This document shows positions 38,355 through 47,821 of a DNA stretch of 64,000 nt, in pieces. Under the pieces are notes generated by a model, which saw only the letters and a list, made by a program, of their open reading frames with translations, did not search any database and was not told the DNA's origin. The stretch comes from an uncultured Verrucomicrobiae bacterium. Lineage in GTDB: Bacteria > Verrucomicrobiota > Verrucomicrobiia > Limisphaerales > UBA1096. The stretch is taken from positions 1 to 64,000 of the forward strand of contig CALJHX010000008.1 of assembly GCA_937770485.1 (NCBI GenBank). Reading direction: 5' to 3'. The number at the start of each line of letters is the position of its first letter. The first letter of the stretch is position 1. Position numbers and translations under genes: made by a program.

Positions 38355-39143
38355 ATGCCGCTTGTGAGCAATATTTTAAGTTCTTCGCTTGGTCAAAAGT
38401 ATTTGATGGCTCTTTCTGGAGTTGGGTTGTTCGGCTTCATTGTCGTGCACATGCTTGGTAATTTGACGATTCTCGCGGGTCCGTCGGCAATCAATGAATA
38501 CGCGGCGAAGTTGCACAGCATGGGGCCTCTCCTTTGGATAGCCAGGATCGGGTTGCTGGGAATGGCCGGAGTTCACATTTGGGCCGCGGTCAGATTAACG
38601 CGGGATAATCGAAAAGCACGATCTGTCCAATACGAAGGAGTCGTTGACCCAGTCGATCGACACCGTAAGAGCAAGATTGTCTCCACCTACGCTTCCCGTA
38701 CCATGATTTACAGTGGATTGATCATCGCCGCCTTCGCATTGTTTCATATAGCACACTTTACTTGGAAAATCCCACAAATTAACGGTGTGGAGGTGGACTT
38801 CGAAACATTTTATGTTTACGAAGTGAGTGCGGGCTCAGATCAAGTCGCTTATCTTACACCTCTACCAGACGGCGTCGGTAAAGAAGGGGAAAACGCAGTT
38901 GATGTTTATAAAATGCTGACGACCGGGTTCAAAGTCTGGTGGGTTTCTATTTTTTATGTAATTGCCGTTGGGCTACTTTGTATTCATTTGAGCCATGGCT
39001 TGAGTGCCATGTTCCAATCCCTTGGGTTGAAAACCAAGGCCTACGAAAAGTGGATTGATCACTTTGCCTGCGCTACTGGCTGGTTACTTTTCGGAGGATA
39101 TGCCTCAGTACCGGTGAGCATACTACTTGGAATTATCCCATAA
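38355..39143 (+). CDS. sdhC: Succinate dehydrogenase/fumarate reductase cytochrome b subunit (SdhC)
   Basis: The 262-residue membrane anchor has five hydrophobic helices and candidate heme-ligand histidines His32 (VVHMLGN), His74 (AGVHIWAA) and His131/134 (FHIAHF), the pattern of single-subunit, di-heme b558-type anchors. It transfers electrons between succinate and quinone. [15 protein letters not shown] is the expected family start, so ATG 38355 is chosen over a TTG three codons earlier. sdhA starts one base after its stop. No sdhD is present or needed for this type. Confidence 0.92.
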   Translation: MPLVSNILSSSLGQKYLMALSGVGLFGFIVVHMLGNLTILAGPSAINEYAAKLHSMGPLLWIARIGLLGMAGVHIWAAVRLTRDNRKARSVQYEGVVDPVDRHRKSKIVSTYASRTMIYSGLIIAAFALFHIAHFTWKIPQINGVEVDFETFYVYEVSAGSDQVAYLTPLPDGVGKEGENAVDVYKMLTTGFKVWWVSIFYVIAVGLLCIHLSHGLSAMFQSLGLKTKAYEKWIDHFACATGWLLFGGYASVPVSILLGIIP

Positions 39144-39144
39144 A

Positions 39145-41190
39145 ATGGTCGCAAAGAAAAAAACAGCCAAGTCTAAAGTTAAAACTTCGGTAAATAAATC
39201 CTCACGCAATTCTGCCGACTCGATGAATGTATCTTCACGAGCTAAAAAACCGTTTAGTCTGAAGCCCAATATTCCACCCGGCCCAATATCAGAAAAGTGG
39301 GAGAAACATAAGTTTAATTTGAAACTGGTCACCCCAGCCAACAAGCGTAAATTTGAAATCATCGTGGTGGGCAGTGGCTTGGCCGGTGCCTCCTCGGCCG
39401 CTACATTGGCTGAATTGGGATACAACGTGAAATGCTTCTGCTATCAGGATAGCCCACGTCGTGCCCACTCAATCGCCGCGCAGGGTGGCATCAATGCAGC
39501 CAAGAATTACCAGAATGACGGCGACTCGGTGTACCGGCTTTTTTACGATACAGTGAAGGGTGGTGACTACCGGTCGCGGGAGGCCAACGTGTATCGGCTT
39601 GCTCAGGTCAGCGTGGACATCATCGACCAATGCTCTGCACAAGGGGTTCCATTTGCTCGCGAGTATGGTGGCCTTTTGGCCAATAGATCATTTGGAGGAG
39701 CGCAAGTCAGCCGCACATTCTATGCACGAGGTCAGACAGGGCAGCAACTACTGCTCGGTGCTTATTCTGCGCTTAACCGGCAGATCGGACTGGGAAAGGT
39801 AAAAATGCACTGTCGTACTGAAATGTTGGATATCGTTTTGGTGAATGGCCATGCCAAAGGTATTGTGGTGCGCGACATGGTCACTGGCAAAATAAGCCGT
39901 CACTCGGCACACGCTGTCGTTCTGGCAACCGGTGGTTACGGGAACGCGTTTTTTCTTTCGACGAATGCTAAAGGTTGCAACGTCACAGCAACTTTTCGAG
40001 CATACAAACGAGGCGCGGGGTTTGCTAACCCCTGCTACACTCAGATTCACCCCACATGCATACCCGTAAGCGGCTCTCACCAAAGCAAACTCACGTTGAT
40101 GAGTGAATCGCTCCGCAACGACGGCCGGGTCTGGGTGCCTAAAGACAAAAAAGTTGCCGAGAAAATTCGTAGAGGCGAACTGAAACCGAGCGATGTTTCC
40201 GAGGAGAATCGCGACTATTATCTGGAGAGTAAATATCCCAGCTTCGGCAACCTTGTGCCCCGCGATTTAGCCTCCCGTAACGCCAAAGAAGTCTGCGATG
40301 AAGGACGGGGGGTAGTTGCCTCTGGTTTGGGGGTTTATCTGGATTTTACCGATGCCATCGAGAGATTGGGCGAAAATACCGTCCGCGAACGCTATGGTAA
40401 TCTTTTCGATATGTATGAAAAGATCACGGGCACCAACGCGTACCAAAACCCAATGACCATTTATCCTGCGGTCCACTACACGATGGGAGGTCTATGGGTG
40501 GACTATAACTTGATGAGCAACCTCCCTGGCTTATTTGCCATCGGTGAAGCCAACTTTTCGGATCACGGTGCCAACAGACTCGGTGCCAGTGCGTTGATGC
40601 AGGGTCTTGCAGACGGATACTTCGTGCTGCCATACACCATAGGTCAGTATCTTGCTGAAATCGGCGAGGGCGACCGGCCAAGCTTGGATGATCCTGCTTT
40701 CATAAGTGTTCAGGACGAAGTCGAATGCAGAATCAATACCATGCTTTCCATAAAAGGCGAACGCACACCGACTTCATTTCACCGTGAGCTGGGACAGATC
40801 ATGTGGGACAAGTGCGGCATGGAACGCAACAAGACACAACTCCAAGAGGCTATCAAATTAATTCCCCGCTTAAGGCAGGAATTCTGGAGTAATTTAAAGA
40901 TTCCTGGTGAAAACGCATCCTTGAATCAAAGCCTTGAACGTGCCGGACGCGTAGCAGACTTTCTCGAGTTTGGTGAGTTGATGTGCCGCGATGCATTGCA
41001 ACGCGAAGAATCATGCGGGGGTCACTTTCGGAGTGAGCACCAAACCACCGAGGGTGAAGCAAAACGTAATGACGATGATTTCTCATACGTCAGTGCCTGG
41101 GAGTACATGGGCGAAAACAAGAACCCAAAACTCCACAAAGAACCACTCAAGTACGAAGAGGTGAAGATGACCCAGCGGAATTACAAATGA
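39145..41190 (+). CDS. sdhA: Succinate dehydrogenase/fumarate reductase flavoprotein subunit (SdhA)
   Basis: A 681-residue flavoprotein: dinucleotide-binding [12 protein letters not shown] at 75-86, the covalent-FAD histidine in [11 protein letters not shown] (His108), the active-site region QIHPTCIP, and [19 protein letters not shown] near the C-terminal FAD segment. It oxidises succinate to fumarate. The N-terminus is unusual: about 65 residues rich in Lys and Ser ([12 protein letters not shown]) precede the FAD domain, absent from typical SdhA. Start ATG 39145 follows the sdhC stop by one base. Confidence 0.93.
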   Translation: MVAKKKTAKSKVKTSVNKSSRNSADSMNVSSRAKKPFSLKPNIPPGPISEKWEKHKFNLKLVTPANKRKFEIIVVGSGLAGASSAATLAELGYNVKCFCYQDSPRRAHSIAAQGGINAAKNYQNDGDSVYRLFYDTVKGGDYRSREANVYRLAQVSVDIIDQCSAQGVPFAREYGGLLANRSFGGAQVSRTFYARGQTGQQLLLGAYSALNRQIGLGKVKMHCRTEMLDIVLVNGHAKGIVVRDMVTGKISRHSAHAVVLATGGYGNAFFLSTNAKGCNVTATFRAYKRGAGFANPCYTQIHPTCIPVSGSHQSKLTLMSESLRNDGRVWVPKDKKVAEKIRRGELKPSDVSEENRDYYLESKYPSFGNLVPRDLASRNAKEVCDEGRGVVASGLGVYLDFTDAIERLGENTVRERYGNLFDMYEKITGTNAYQNPMTIYPAVHYTMGGLWVDYNLMSNLPGLFAIGEANFSDHGANRLGASALMQGLADGYFVLPYTIGQYLAEIGEGDRPSLDDPAFISVQDEVECRINTMLSIKGERTPTSFHRELGQIMWDKCGMERNKTQLQEAIKLIPRLRQEFWSNLKIPGENASLNQSLERAGRVADFLEFGELMCRDALQREESCGGHFRSEHQTTEGEAKRNDDDFSYVSAWEYMGENKNPKLHKEPLKYEEVKMTQRNYK

Positions 41191-41214
41191 GTCTATGGCT
41201 AAGATTCGAAAGTT

Positions 41215-41310
41215 ATGAAAACGCGGTTTCGATTTCAAAAATTGCACGTGTGGATGGCATACCTAAATCAATGTTGTTCCCTCACACGCGATGAGCCTTA
41301 CATTGACTAA
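41215..41310 (+). pseudogene. Possible remnant of a four-helix-bundle (23S rRNA IVS-type) protein
   Basis: In the 231-base gap between sdhA and sdhB, an ATG opens MKTRFRFQKLHVW, which matches the usual start (FRFEKLEVW-like) of the small four-helix-bundle family; the frame then loses similarity and stops after 31 codons. The rest of the gap shows no intact gene. Identification rests on about 10 residues. Confidence 0.35.
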
Positions 41311-41421
41311 AAATACCATGAGACCGCACTTGAAGAGATTAACCAACTTGTATGAAAAACAGTGGGGCTTGAAAAATTCGCTGGAAGTCAATGGCTCCAA
41401 AACTCAATTTTTAAGGATCTA

Positions 41422-42174
41422 ATGAATTTAACCCTCAAAGTATGGCGCCAAGAGAATGCAGACGATCCCGGCCATTTTGAAGTCTACATGGCTCAGGACA
41501 TCAGTCCGGATATGTCTTTTCTAGAAATGCTCGATATCGTCAATGAATACATTATCGCTGATGACGGAGAGCCAATCGCATTCGACTCCGATTGCCGTGA
41601 AGGTATTTGCGGAGCCTGCTCGATGGTCATCAATGGTGTGCCGCATGGGGGGCAGCAGGGCACTACTGCCTGTCAGTTACACATGCGGCACTTCTGCTCT
41701 GGGGATACCGTTACCATTGAGCCATGGCGGGCGACGGCTTTTCCAGTGCATCGGGATTTGATTGTTGATCGCACATCATTTGAAAGGATACAGCAGGCCG
41801 GCGGCTTCATCAGCGTGCGTACAGGCAGTGTGCCGGATGCCAACGCCACGCTAGTACCGAAGGGAGATGCCGACCTCGCGATGGACGCCGCCCAGTGCAT
41901 CGGCTGTGGAGCTTGTGTCGCTGCCTGTAAGAACGCCAGTGCCATGCTCTTCGTGGCAGCCAAGGTGTCGCACTTAAGCCTTGTGCCACAGGGCCAACCC
42001 GAACGTGAACGCCGTGCCATAGCAATGGTTAAGCAGATGGACAAGGAAGGATTTGGAAACTGCACCGTTACCGGTGCCTGCGAGGCCGTTTGTCCGAAAG
42101 AAATCTCTATCGATTTTATCGGACGCCTGAACCGTGAATACGGCAGGGCAATTCTAAAAAAAGGCAACGCCTGA
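41422..42174 (+). CDS. sdhB: Succinate dehydrogenase/fumarate reductase iron-sulfur subunit (SdhB)
   Basis: The 250-residue protein carries all three cluster-binding sets: Cys58/63/66/84 for [2Fe-2S] ([11 protein letters not shown]), Cys159/162/165 with Cys224 for [4Fe-4S] ([12 protein letters not shown]), and Cys169/214/220 for [3Fe-4S] ([12 protein letters not shown]). It relays electrons from SdhA to SdhC. The frame is open from 41362, but ATG 41422, with AAGGA nine bases ahead, gives the family start [10 protein letters not shown]. Separation from sdhA by 231 bases is unusual for this operon. Confidence 0.94.
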   Translation: MNLTLKVWRQENADDPGHFEVYMAQDISPDMSFLEMLDIVNEYIIADDGEPIAFDSDCREGICGACSMVINGVPHGGQQGTTACQLHMRHFCSGDTVTIEPWRATAFPVHRDLIVDRTSFERIQQAGGFISVRTGSVPDANATLVPKGDADLAMDAAQCIGCGACVAACKNASAMLFVAAKVSHLSLVPQGQPERERRAIAMVKQMDKEGFGNCTVTGACEAVCPKEISIDFIGRLNREYGRAILKKGNA

Positions 42175-42185
42175 ACAGCTTCCGC

Positions 42186-42193
42186 TTGGCCAA
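42186..42193. repeat. TTGGCCAA palindrome between convergent genes
   Basis: Copy of the window-wide palindrome (GCTTGGCCAAA) in the 28-base gap between sdhB and glyS. No separate terminator was recognised here. Confidence 0.8.
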
Positions 42194-42202
42194 ATACGGT
42201 AG

Positions 42203-43849
42203 TTACATGATCTCCTTTAGCAGGATGCCCAATAGGTCTACGATTTTTACTCGGCGCTGCTCCATGCTGTCGCGGTCGCGGAGGGTGACGGTGTCCTTGG
42301 TTGCGTCGCCATTTTCGCCGATCGTGTCGAAGTCGATTGTGACACCGAACGGCGTGCCGACTTCGTCCTGGCGGCGGTAGCGGCGGCCAATCGCGCCTGT
42401 TTCGTCGTAGAACACCGTCATGTAAGGCTGTAGCATCGCGCGGACTTCCATGGCCTTGGCCACCAGCTCCGGCTTGTTTTTTAGCAATGGGAAAACGCCC
42501 ACCTTGACCGGCGCGATGCGCGGATGAAAGTGCATCACGACACGGGTCTCGACCTTGCCTTTTTCGTTGGTGATCTCCTCTTCGTCATAGGCGTCGCAGA
42601 TGAACGCCAGCACAGTTCGGTCGGCCCCGGCGGCCGGCTCGATGACGTGCGGCACGAAACGTTCCCTGGCTTCCTCGTCATGGTAGGTCAGATCCTTGCC
42701 GCTGCCGGGATACTTCGGCTTGCCATCCTCGCCCTGCTCGACGACGAGTTTGTCGCCGTCGCGGACGAGTTTACCCTCCATGTGCGAGCGTAGATCAAAG
42801 TCGCCGCGGTGGGCGATGCCCTCGAGTTCGCCGTACTCGCCTTCCTCGCAGAACGGGAAGGCGTACTCGACGTCCGCGGTGCCGACCGAGTAGTGCGCCA
42901 GTTCGGCCTGCTCGTGGTCGCGCAGTATGAGCCGTTCCTTGTTGATGCCAAGATCGACGTACCACTGGAAACGGCGGTCGCGCCAGAATTGATACCACTC
43001 TCGTGACTCGCTTGGGTGGCAGAAAAACTCCATCTCCATCTGCTCAAACTCGCGGGTGCGAAAGGTGAAGTTGCGCGGCGTGATCTCGTTGCGGAAACTC
43101 TTGCCCTGTTGTGCGATGCCGAACGGCACTTTCATGCGACTGCTGTCCACCACGTTGCGGAAGTTGACGAACATCCCCTGCGCTGTCTCCGGCCGGAGGA
43201 ACGCCACGCTGTCGTCGCTGCGCATCGCGCCGATGTGCGTCTCGAACATCAGGTTGAACTCGCGCGGCTCGGTGAGCGTACCGAGCTCCTTCGAATCAGG
43301 GGCGAGCACCTGGTCTGTCTCGCTGATCGCCGTCAAGTCGGTGACGTCGCCGTGCCAAACAAGTTTGTCTGCGTACTTGGCCTTCAGCTTGAAATACTGC
43401 AGCGCGCGGCGAGTGATCTCCTCCTTGGCATCGCCATCGGTGACACAGGTGACGAACGCCTTTTGGCCGTCGTGCTCCACCCAGGCGCCCTTGATATGGT
43501 CGTGGCGGTAGCGGCGTTTGCTCTCGCGGCAATCAACCATCATGTCGCTGAACAGGTCGTAATGGCCGGACGTCTTCCACACTCGCGGGTGCATGATGAT
43601 CGACGACTCGATGCCGGTCATCTGGAACGGCCTCGGTGCGCCCTCCGGTTGCACTCGCTCGTTGTGCGCGGTAACCATGTCGCGCCACCACGCCTCCTTG
43701 ATGTTGCGCTTGAGCGCGACACCGAGCGGGCCGTAGTCCCACAACCCGTTGAGTCCGCCGTAAATTTCCGAAGACTGGAAAATAAATCCGCGCCGACGGC
43801 AGAGCGACACGATTTTTTCCATCCGATCGTTTGAATTGGTCTCGGCCAT
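42203..43849 (-). CDS. glyS: Glycyl-tRNA synthetase, single-chain (alpha2) type
   Basis: The 548-residue class II synthetase charges tRNA-Gly. Recognisable segments: RRGFIFQSSEIYGGLNGLWDYGPLG, MTGIESSI, FNLMFETHIG, the motif 2-like FRNEITPRNFTFRTREFEQMEMEFF, and the C-terminal anticodon domain (APVKVGVFPLL, GRRYRRQDEVGTPFGVTIDFD). This is the dimeric type shared with eukaryotes and many bacteria, not the alpha2beta2 form. The frame is open far upstream into the divergent gene, but ATG 43849 (MAETNSN) is the normal start. Confidence 0.95.
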   Translation of the reverse strand: MAETNSNDRMEKIVSLCRRRGFIFQSSEIYGGLNGLWDYGPLGVALKRNIKEAWWRDMVTAHNERVQPEGAPRPFQMTGIESSIIMHPRVWKTSGHYDLFSDMMVDCRESKRRYRHDHIKGAWVEHDGQKAFVTCVTDGDAKEEITRRALQYFKLKAKYADKLVWHGDVTDLTAISETDQVLAPDSKELGTLTEPREFNLMFETHIGAMRSDDSVAFLRPETAQGMFVNFRNVVDSSRMKVPFGIAQQGKSFRNEITPRNFTFRTREFEQMEMEFFCHPSESREWYQFWRDRRFQWYVDLGINKERLILRDHEQAELAHYSVGTADVEYAFPFCEEGEYGELEGIAHRGDFDLRSHMEGKLVRDGDKLVVEQGEDGKPKYPGSGKDLTYHDEEARERFVPHVIEPAAGADRTVLAFICDAYDEEEITNEKGKVETRVVMHFHPRIAPVKVGVFPLLKNKPELVAKAMEVRAMLQPYMTVFYDETGAIGRRYRRQDEVGTPFGVTIDFDTIGENGDATKDTVTLRDRDSMEQRRVKIVDLLGILLKEIM

Positions 43850-43940
43850 AAAAAAGGGTCGGCATCTTCGCAGAGAAAAGTCCGGTGTCAAGGGAACGAA
43901 AGCCGCTTGGCTGTTTATTTCCGTTGAAAAAGGGCTGGAT

Positions 43941-46295
43941 GTGCTGACAATCCCCGGCGTGTTGTTCCGCCCCGGCAGAGTGTTGGCGTTGGTGCTCGCC
44001 GTTCTGCTCGTCGGCACGGTGGCGGTGCTGTTCACTCCCAGCGAGCCATCTCCCGCCGCCGTTCCCAGGCCAAGCCAAGCGGGTGGCCTTGTCGATGAAC
44101 AGGTGATGCAGCAGGTCGCCGTCATCGAGGCCAGGCACCTCCAATGGGACGCCACAGTGTGGGCCGACGAGATGACCGCGCGCCAGTACGGCGAAGTGGC
44201 GATTCGAATCTGGGACAAGCTCCGCGCCGGCGCCGATCCGTTTCAACTGCTCGCCGGCATACCGTTTCGCGAGATGCAGCTTGGTCATGCGCAGCCGGAG
44301 GAGGAGTGGGAGTCTGGCATCCGCCGCGTCCGCCTGGCCAAGGGCGGGCCGACTTGGTCTGCTACACAATTCACTCAGGCGCTTGACCGCTGGAAGGCCG
44401 CCGGCTGGCAACTCGAGCAGAGCGAGTGGCGTCATCGCCGGTTCGATCCTCACGCCGACGGCGGGCCAACGTCGGTATTCTGGGTTTCGCTGCACCTTGT
44501 CAAAGACACCTTGTCCAAGCGCGGCATCTTGCGGGGCGACATCACGGTGCAGTGGCAACCGACCGAACTCACGCCGGAGACCCTGGCCCAACCGGATCAC
44601 ATCGACCTCGCTGGACTCGAGTGGCTTGAGCGCGCTGGTGCGCCGGCGTTCAACCCGGCCAACAGGCAGGACATCACTCCCAACGACGGGAACATCTTCA
44701 TTGACCCGCTCATCCTTTACGACTTCAACGGCGACGGCCGGGTGGAGGTGATCCTGGGCTGCAAAAACCGCATCTACCGCAACCTCGGCGAGGGGCGTTT
44801 CAAGGCGGAGACGCTCTGCCCGAAGTTCAGCGAAACTGTGTTCAACGTCACGCTCGAAGACTTGTCCGGCGACGGCGTGGTGGACGTCGTTGCCTGCGGG
44901 CACGATGGCATTTATCTCATTGAAGGAGAGCAGGGTGGGACGTTCAAAAGTGAGGCCCGTCTCGTTTGGCAGGCACCGGAAAAAGTGCTCGACCCGATGG
45001 TGATGACCACCGGCGACATCGACGGTGACGGCGACGCGGACCTGTGGTTGTCGCAGTACAAACTGCCTTACGTGAAAGGCCAAATGCCGACACCGATTTA
45101 CGATGCTAACGACGGTTTTCCCGGCTATCTGCTGCTCAACGACAGCACCGGCCGGTTGACCGACAGCACCGTCGACGCCGGGCTTGCGGCCAAGCGCCAT
45201 CGCCGGTCGTACAGCGCGTCGTTAGCGGACATCGACGACGACCGCGACTTGGACCTGGTTGTCGTCAGCGACTTCGCCGGTGTGGATATTTATCTCAACG
45301 ACAGCACAGGCAAATTCACCGACACAACCGACCGGCTTGTCGGGAATCGTTACGGCTTCGGTATGGCTCACACCTTCGCTGACTACGATGCTGATGGCCG
45401 AATGGATTTTCTGATGATCGGGATGAACTCGTGGGCCGTTGAGCGGCTATTGTCGATGAAGCTCGCGCCGCCGACGCACCGGCACTACACCGAGCGGTTG
45501 GCCGACCTCACGTTCGGCAACCGGCTTTACTTCGGCGCCGGGGCGAAGTTCGAGCAGCGGCCGATGGGCGATCGCGTGGCCAACACCGGCTGGTCGTGGG
45601 GCGCGACGTCGTTCGACGCGGACAACGACGGCGACACCGATCTCTTCATCGCCAACGGCCACAAGAGCCGTGAGTCGGTGAAGGATTACGAACGGCAGTT
45701 TTGGTGCCACGACATTTACCACGGCACTTCCGAGCCGAACACCGCGATGGAGGTTTACATTAGTGGCATGTCCAGCCGGTTGTATGGTGCCGGCTTCTCT
45801 TATGGTGGCTACGAGAAAAACCGGCTGCTGCTCAACCGCGAAAACAAGTCACTCGATGACGTTGCATTCCTGATGAACGCCTCGCACGAGATCGACTCGC
45901 GCAACGTCGCCAGCGGCGACATCGACGGCGACGGGCGGCTTGACCTCATTTTCACCCACTTCTCCGTCTGGCCGGAACCTGCGACGCAGGGGCTGCTGAT
46001 GGCGCCCAACCTTTGGCCGGGCGACAACCGCTGGGTGGGCTTCCTCTTGGCCCGCAGCGTTGGCTGCCCATCGCTCAACGGAACCAAGGTTCGCCTCCGT
46101 GCCGGCGGGCGCGACCAGTGGCGCGTCATCGTCAACGGAGACTCTTACCGCTCACAGCACGCGCCGATCGCCCACTTCGGCCTTGGCCAAGCGGCGGTGG
46201 AGTTTGTCGAAATCCAATGGCCAAACGGCCAAACCACGCGGATCGCCGCGCCGCCGCACGGGCGTTATCACGCCGTCACGGCTCCGGCCGAATGA
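43941..46295 (+). CDS. FG-GAP repeat protein with C-terminal ASPIC-UnbV domain, membrane-anchored or secreted
   Basis: The frame is open from 43836, but the most plausible start is GTG 43941 (AGGG eight bases ahead), placing a hydrophobic segment (VLALVLAVLLVGTVAVLF) near the N-terminus. A mid-region of 250 residues without a known domain is followed by FG-GAP blades: DFNGDGRVEVILG, DLSGDGVVDVVAC, DIDGDGDADLWLS, DIDDDRDLDLVVV, DADNDGDTDLFIA, DIDGDGRLDLIF. The last 80 residues are an ASPIC-UnbV domain (LNGTKVRLRAGGRDQWRV, FGLGQAAVEFVEIQWPNGQ). Divergent from glyS; its end overlaps hemW's end by 20 bases. Start assignment is uncertain by about 35 codons. Confidence 0.82.
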   Translation: MLTIPGVLFRPGRVLALVLAVLLVGTVAVLFTPSEPSPAAVPRPSQAGGLVDEQVMQQVAVIEARHLQWDATVWADEMTARQYGEVAIRIWDKLRAGADPFQLLAGIPFREMQLGHAQPEEEWESGIRRVRLAKGGPTWSATQFTQALDRWKAAGWQLEQSEWRHRRFDPHADGGPTSVFWVSLHLVKDTLSKRGILRGDITVQWQPTELTPETLAQPDHIDLAGLEWLERAGAPAFNPANRQDITPNDGNIFIDPLILYDFNGDGRVEVILGCKNRIYRNLGEGRFKAETLCPKFSETVFNVTLEDLSGDGVVDVVACGHDGIYLIEGEQGGTFKSEARLVWQAPEKVLDPMVMTTGDIDGDGDADLWLSQYKLPYVKGQMPTPIYDANDGFPGYLLLNDSTGRLTDSTVDAGLAAKRHRRSYSASLADIDDDRDLDLVVVSDFAGVDIYLNDSTGKFTDTTDRLVGNRYGFGMAHTFADYDADGRMDFLMIGMNSWAVERLLSMKLAPPTHRHYTERLADLTFGNRLYFGAGAKFEQRPMGDRVANTGWSWGATSFDADNDGDTDLFIANGHKSRESVKDYERQFWCHDIYHGTSEPNTAMEVYISGMSSRLYGAGFSYGGYEKNRLLLNRENKSLDDVAFLMNASHEIDSRNVASGDIDGDGRLDLIFTHFSVWPEPATQGLLMAPNLWPGDNRWVGFLLARSVGCPSLNGTKVRLRAGGRDQWRVIVNGDSYRSQHAPIAHFGLGQAAVEFVEIQWPNGQTTRIAAPPHGRYHAVTAPAE

Positions 46296-47448
46296 ACCAC
46301 TCGGCCACTGTGTCGGCGAAGCGCATTCCCAGCCGCGTGAGGTGGAATCGTTCGTCGCTGCGGACGCCCCAGTTGGACTCGACCACCCGCTGCATGTCGC
46401 CGGCCCACTCGGCGCGCAGGTCGTGGCCGGTGGTTTGCTCGAACAACTCGAACGGCCAACCGGCATTCATCCGCAGGCCGAACGCCGCCGTTTCGCCGGC
46501 GCTGGCCAGGGGTGAAAGTTGCTCGACCGACTCATGCGCCCGTTGGCCAAGCGCAAGCTGTTCGCAGTAGCGCTCGGTGTTGGCGATGTTGCGGATACGG
46601 CGGCCATCGACGTAACCGGACGCGCTTGGCCCAAGCGCCTGGCACGCGCCGCCTCGCCAGTAGTTGACGTTGTGACGGGAGGCGCGCGATGGCAGCTCGG
46701 CGTTTGGCTCGCCGTCGTGCCGCGCGAAGTTGGCCACCTCGTACTGCGCGAAGCCGGCAGCGGCGGCGGTGTCGATCAGCTCGTCGTACATCGCGCAGGC
46801 CAGTGCTTCATCGACGTCGAACTCGCCGGCTTGCAACTGCTCGTAGAGCGGCGTGTCCTCCTCGTAGATCACTTCGTAGCAGGAGAGGTGTTCGCAGCCC
46901 ATCGCAATCGTCTCGGCCATGGTGGCTTTCCAAATGTCCATTGTCTGGCCGGGGATGGCGAACATGAGGTCGAGGTTGATGTTGTCGAGACCGGCGGCGC
47001 GCAGGCGGTCGAACGACTTGAACACCATCTCGCGCGAGTGAATGCGACCAAGCCGGTCGAGCAGCCCCTCGTCGAGCGACTGCACGCCCATCGAGATGCG
47101 GTTCACGCCGTGCTCGCGAAGGAGCTTGGCCTTTTCCGTCGAGACGGTGGCGGGGTTGCATTCGACGGTCCACTCGTCGGCTCCGAGCAGGTCGAGCCGC
47201 TCCATCGCGACTAGGACGCGCCGCCATTGAGCCGTGCTGAGCAGCGACGGTGTGCCGCCGCCAAAGAAAATCGTCCGGGGCTTGAGCGATGAGGCGACCA
47301 GTTCCATCTCGCGGATCAGCGCATCGACGAAGCGGTTCATCTGCTCGCCGCTGGAGAGCTCGGAGAAAAATGCGCAGTACTCACACTTGGCCGCACAAAA
47401 CGGCACGTGCACGTACAGGCTTGGGACGGGGGAAGAAAACGCGCTCAT
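46276..47448 (-). CDS. hemW: HemW-type radical SAM protein (heme chaperone family)
   Basis: The 390-residue protein has the radical-SAM cluster motif CAAKCEYC (Cys18, 22, 25) after LYVHVPF, then TIFFGGGTPSLLS, NPATVSTEKAKLL, NRISMGVQS and NINLDLMFAIPGQT, with the C-terminal HemW domain (SRHNVNYWRGG, FGLRMNAGW). HemW proteins bind heme and were long annotated as oxygen-independent coproporphyrinogen oxidases; the first motif lacks the extra Cys seen in true HemN, favouring HemW. It likely shares a transcript with the small membrane protein 15 bases upstream. Confidence 0.9.
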   Translation of the reverse strand: MSAFSSPVPSLYVHVPFCAAKCEYCAFFSELSSGEQMNRFVDALIREMELVASSLKPRTIFFGGGTPSLLSTAQWRRVLVAMERLDLLGADEWTVECNPATVSTEKAKLLREHGVNRISMGVQSLDEGLLDRLGRIHSREMVFKSFDRLRAAGLDNINLDLMFAIPGQTMDIWKATMAETIAMGCEHLSCYEVIYEEDTPLYEQLQAGEFDVDEALACAMYDELIDTAAAAGFAQYEVANFARHDGEPNAELPSRASRHNVNYWRGGACQALGPSASGYVDGRRIRNIANTERYCEQLALGQRAHESVEQLSPLASAGETAAFGLRMNAGWPFELFEQTTGHDLRAEWAGDMQRVVESNWGVRSDERFHLTRLGMRFADTVAEWFIRPEP

Positions 47449-47463
47449 GAAAAGCGCGGTCGA

Positions 47464-47667
47464 TCAGGAAGCGTTGCGCTTCCTGGAGTAGTCAATGGCC
47501 GAGACTACAGCGGCACCAATGGCGAAGATGACAGAGGCCGTCCCGACGCCGACGCCGACGCCGATGCTCATCTCCTTGTACATATCCACCAGTACGATGC
47601 TATCCGTCATCGTGGAGGCGCCAAACACGCCCACAGCCATAACACCTATGAGAACACCCCAAAACAT
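47464..47667 (-). CDS. Small glycine-rich membrane protein, unknown
   Basis: A 67-residue frame with two hydrophobic segments (WGVLIGVMAVGVFGA and SVIFAIGAAVVSAI) around a GVGVGVG stretch and a basic end (YSRKRNAS), giving a two-helix hairpin topology. It sits just upstream of hemW on the same strand. No ribosome-binding site or family is recognised, so coding status rests on composition and position. Confidence 0.45.
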   Translation of the reverse strand: MFWGVLIGVMAVGVFGASTMTDSIVLVDMYKEMSIGVGVGVGTASVIFAIGAAVVSAIDYSRKRNAS

Positions 47668-47821
47668 AATTTACCCGGCAACAGCCGGAGGGGCAACCTA
47701 ACCTCTCTTGGTGTGCTAGGCCAAGTGGTTTTTAGTTTAATTTTCTGTTTATTTGTTTTTGTCCCATAATTTGTTATTATATCTAAGCGTTAACGCACAC
47801 TTTTGTTATCACACTCTTTTT

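Noticed and set aside
43533-45200. Long minus-strand open frame (555 codons) across glyS and the UnbV gene
   Set aside because: It is antisense to two well-supported genes and has no family motif; GC-rich third positions keep the opposite frame open.
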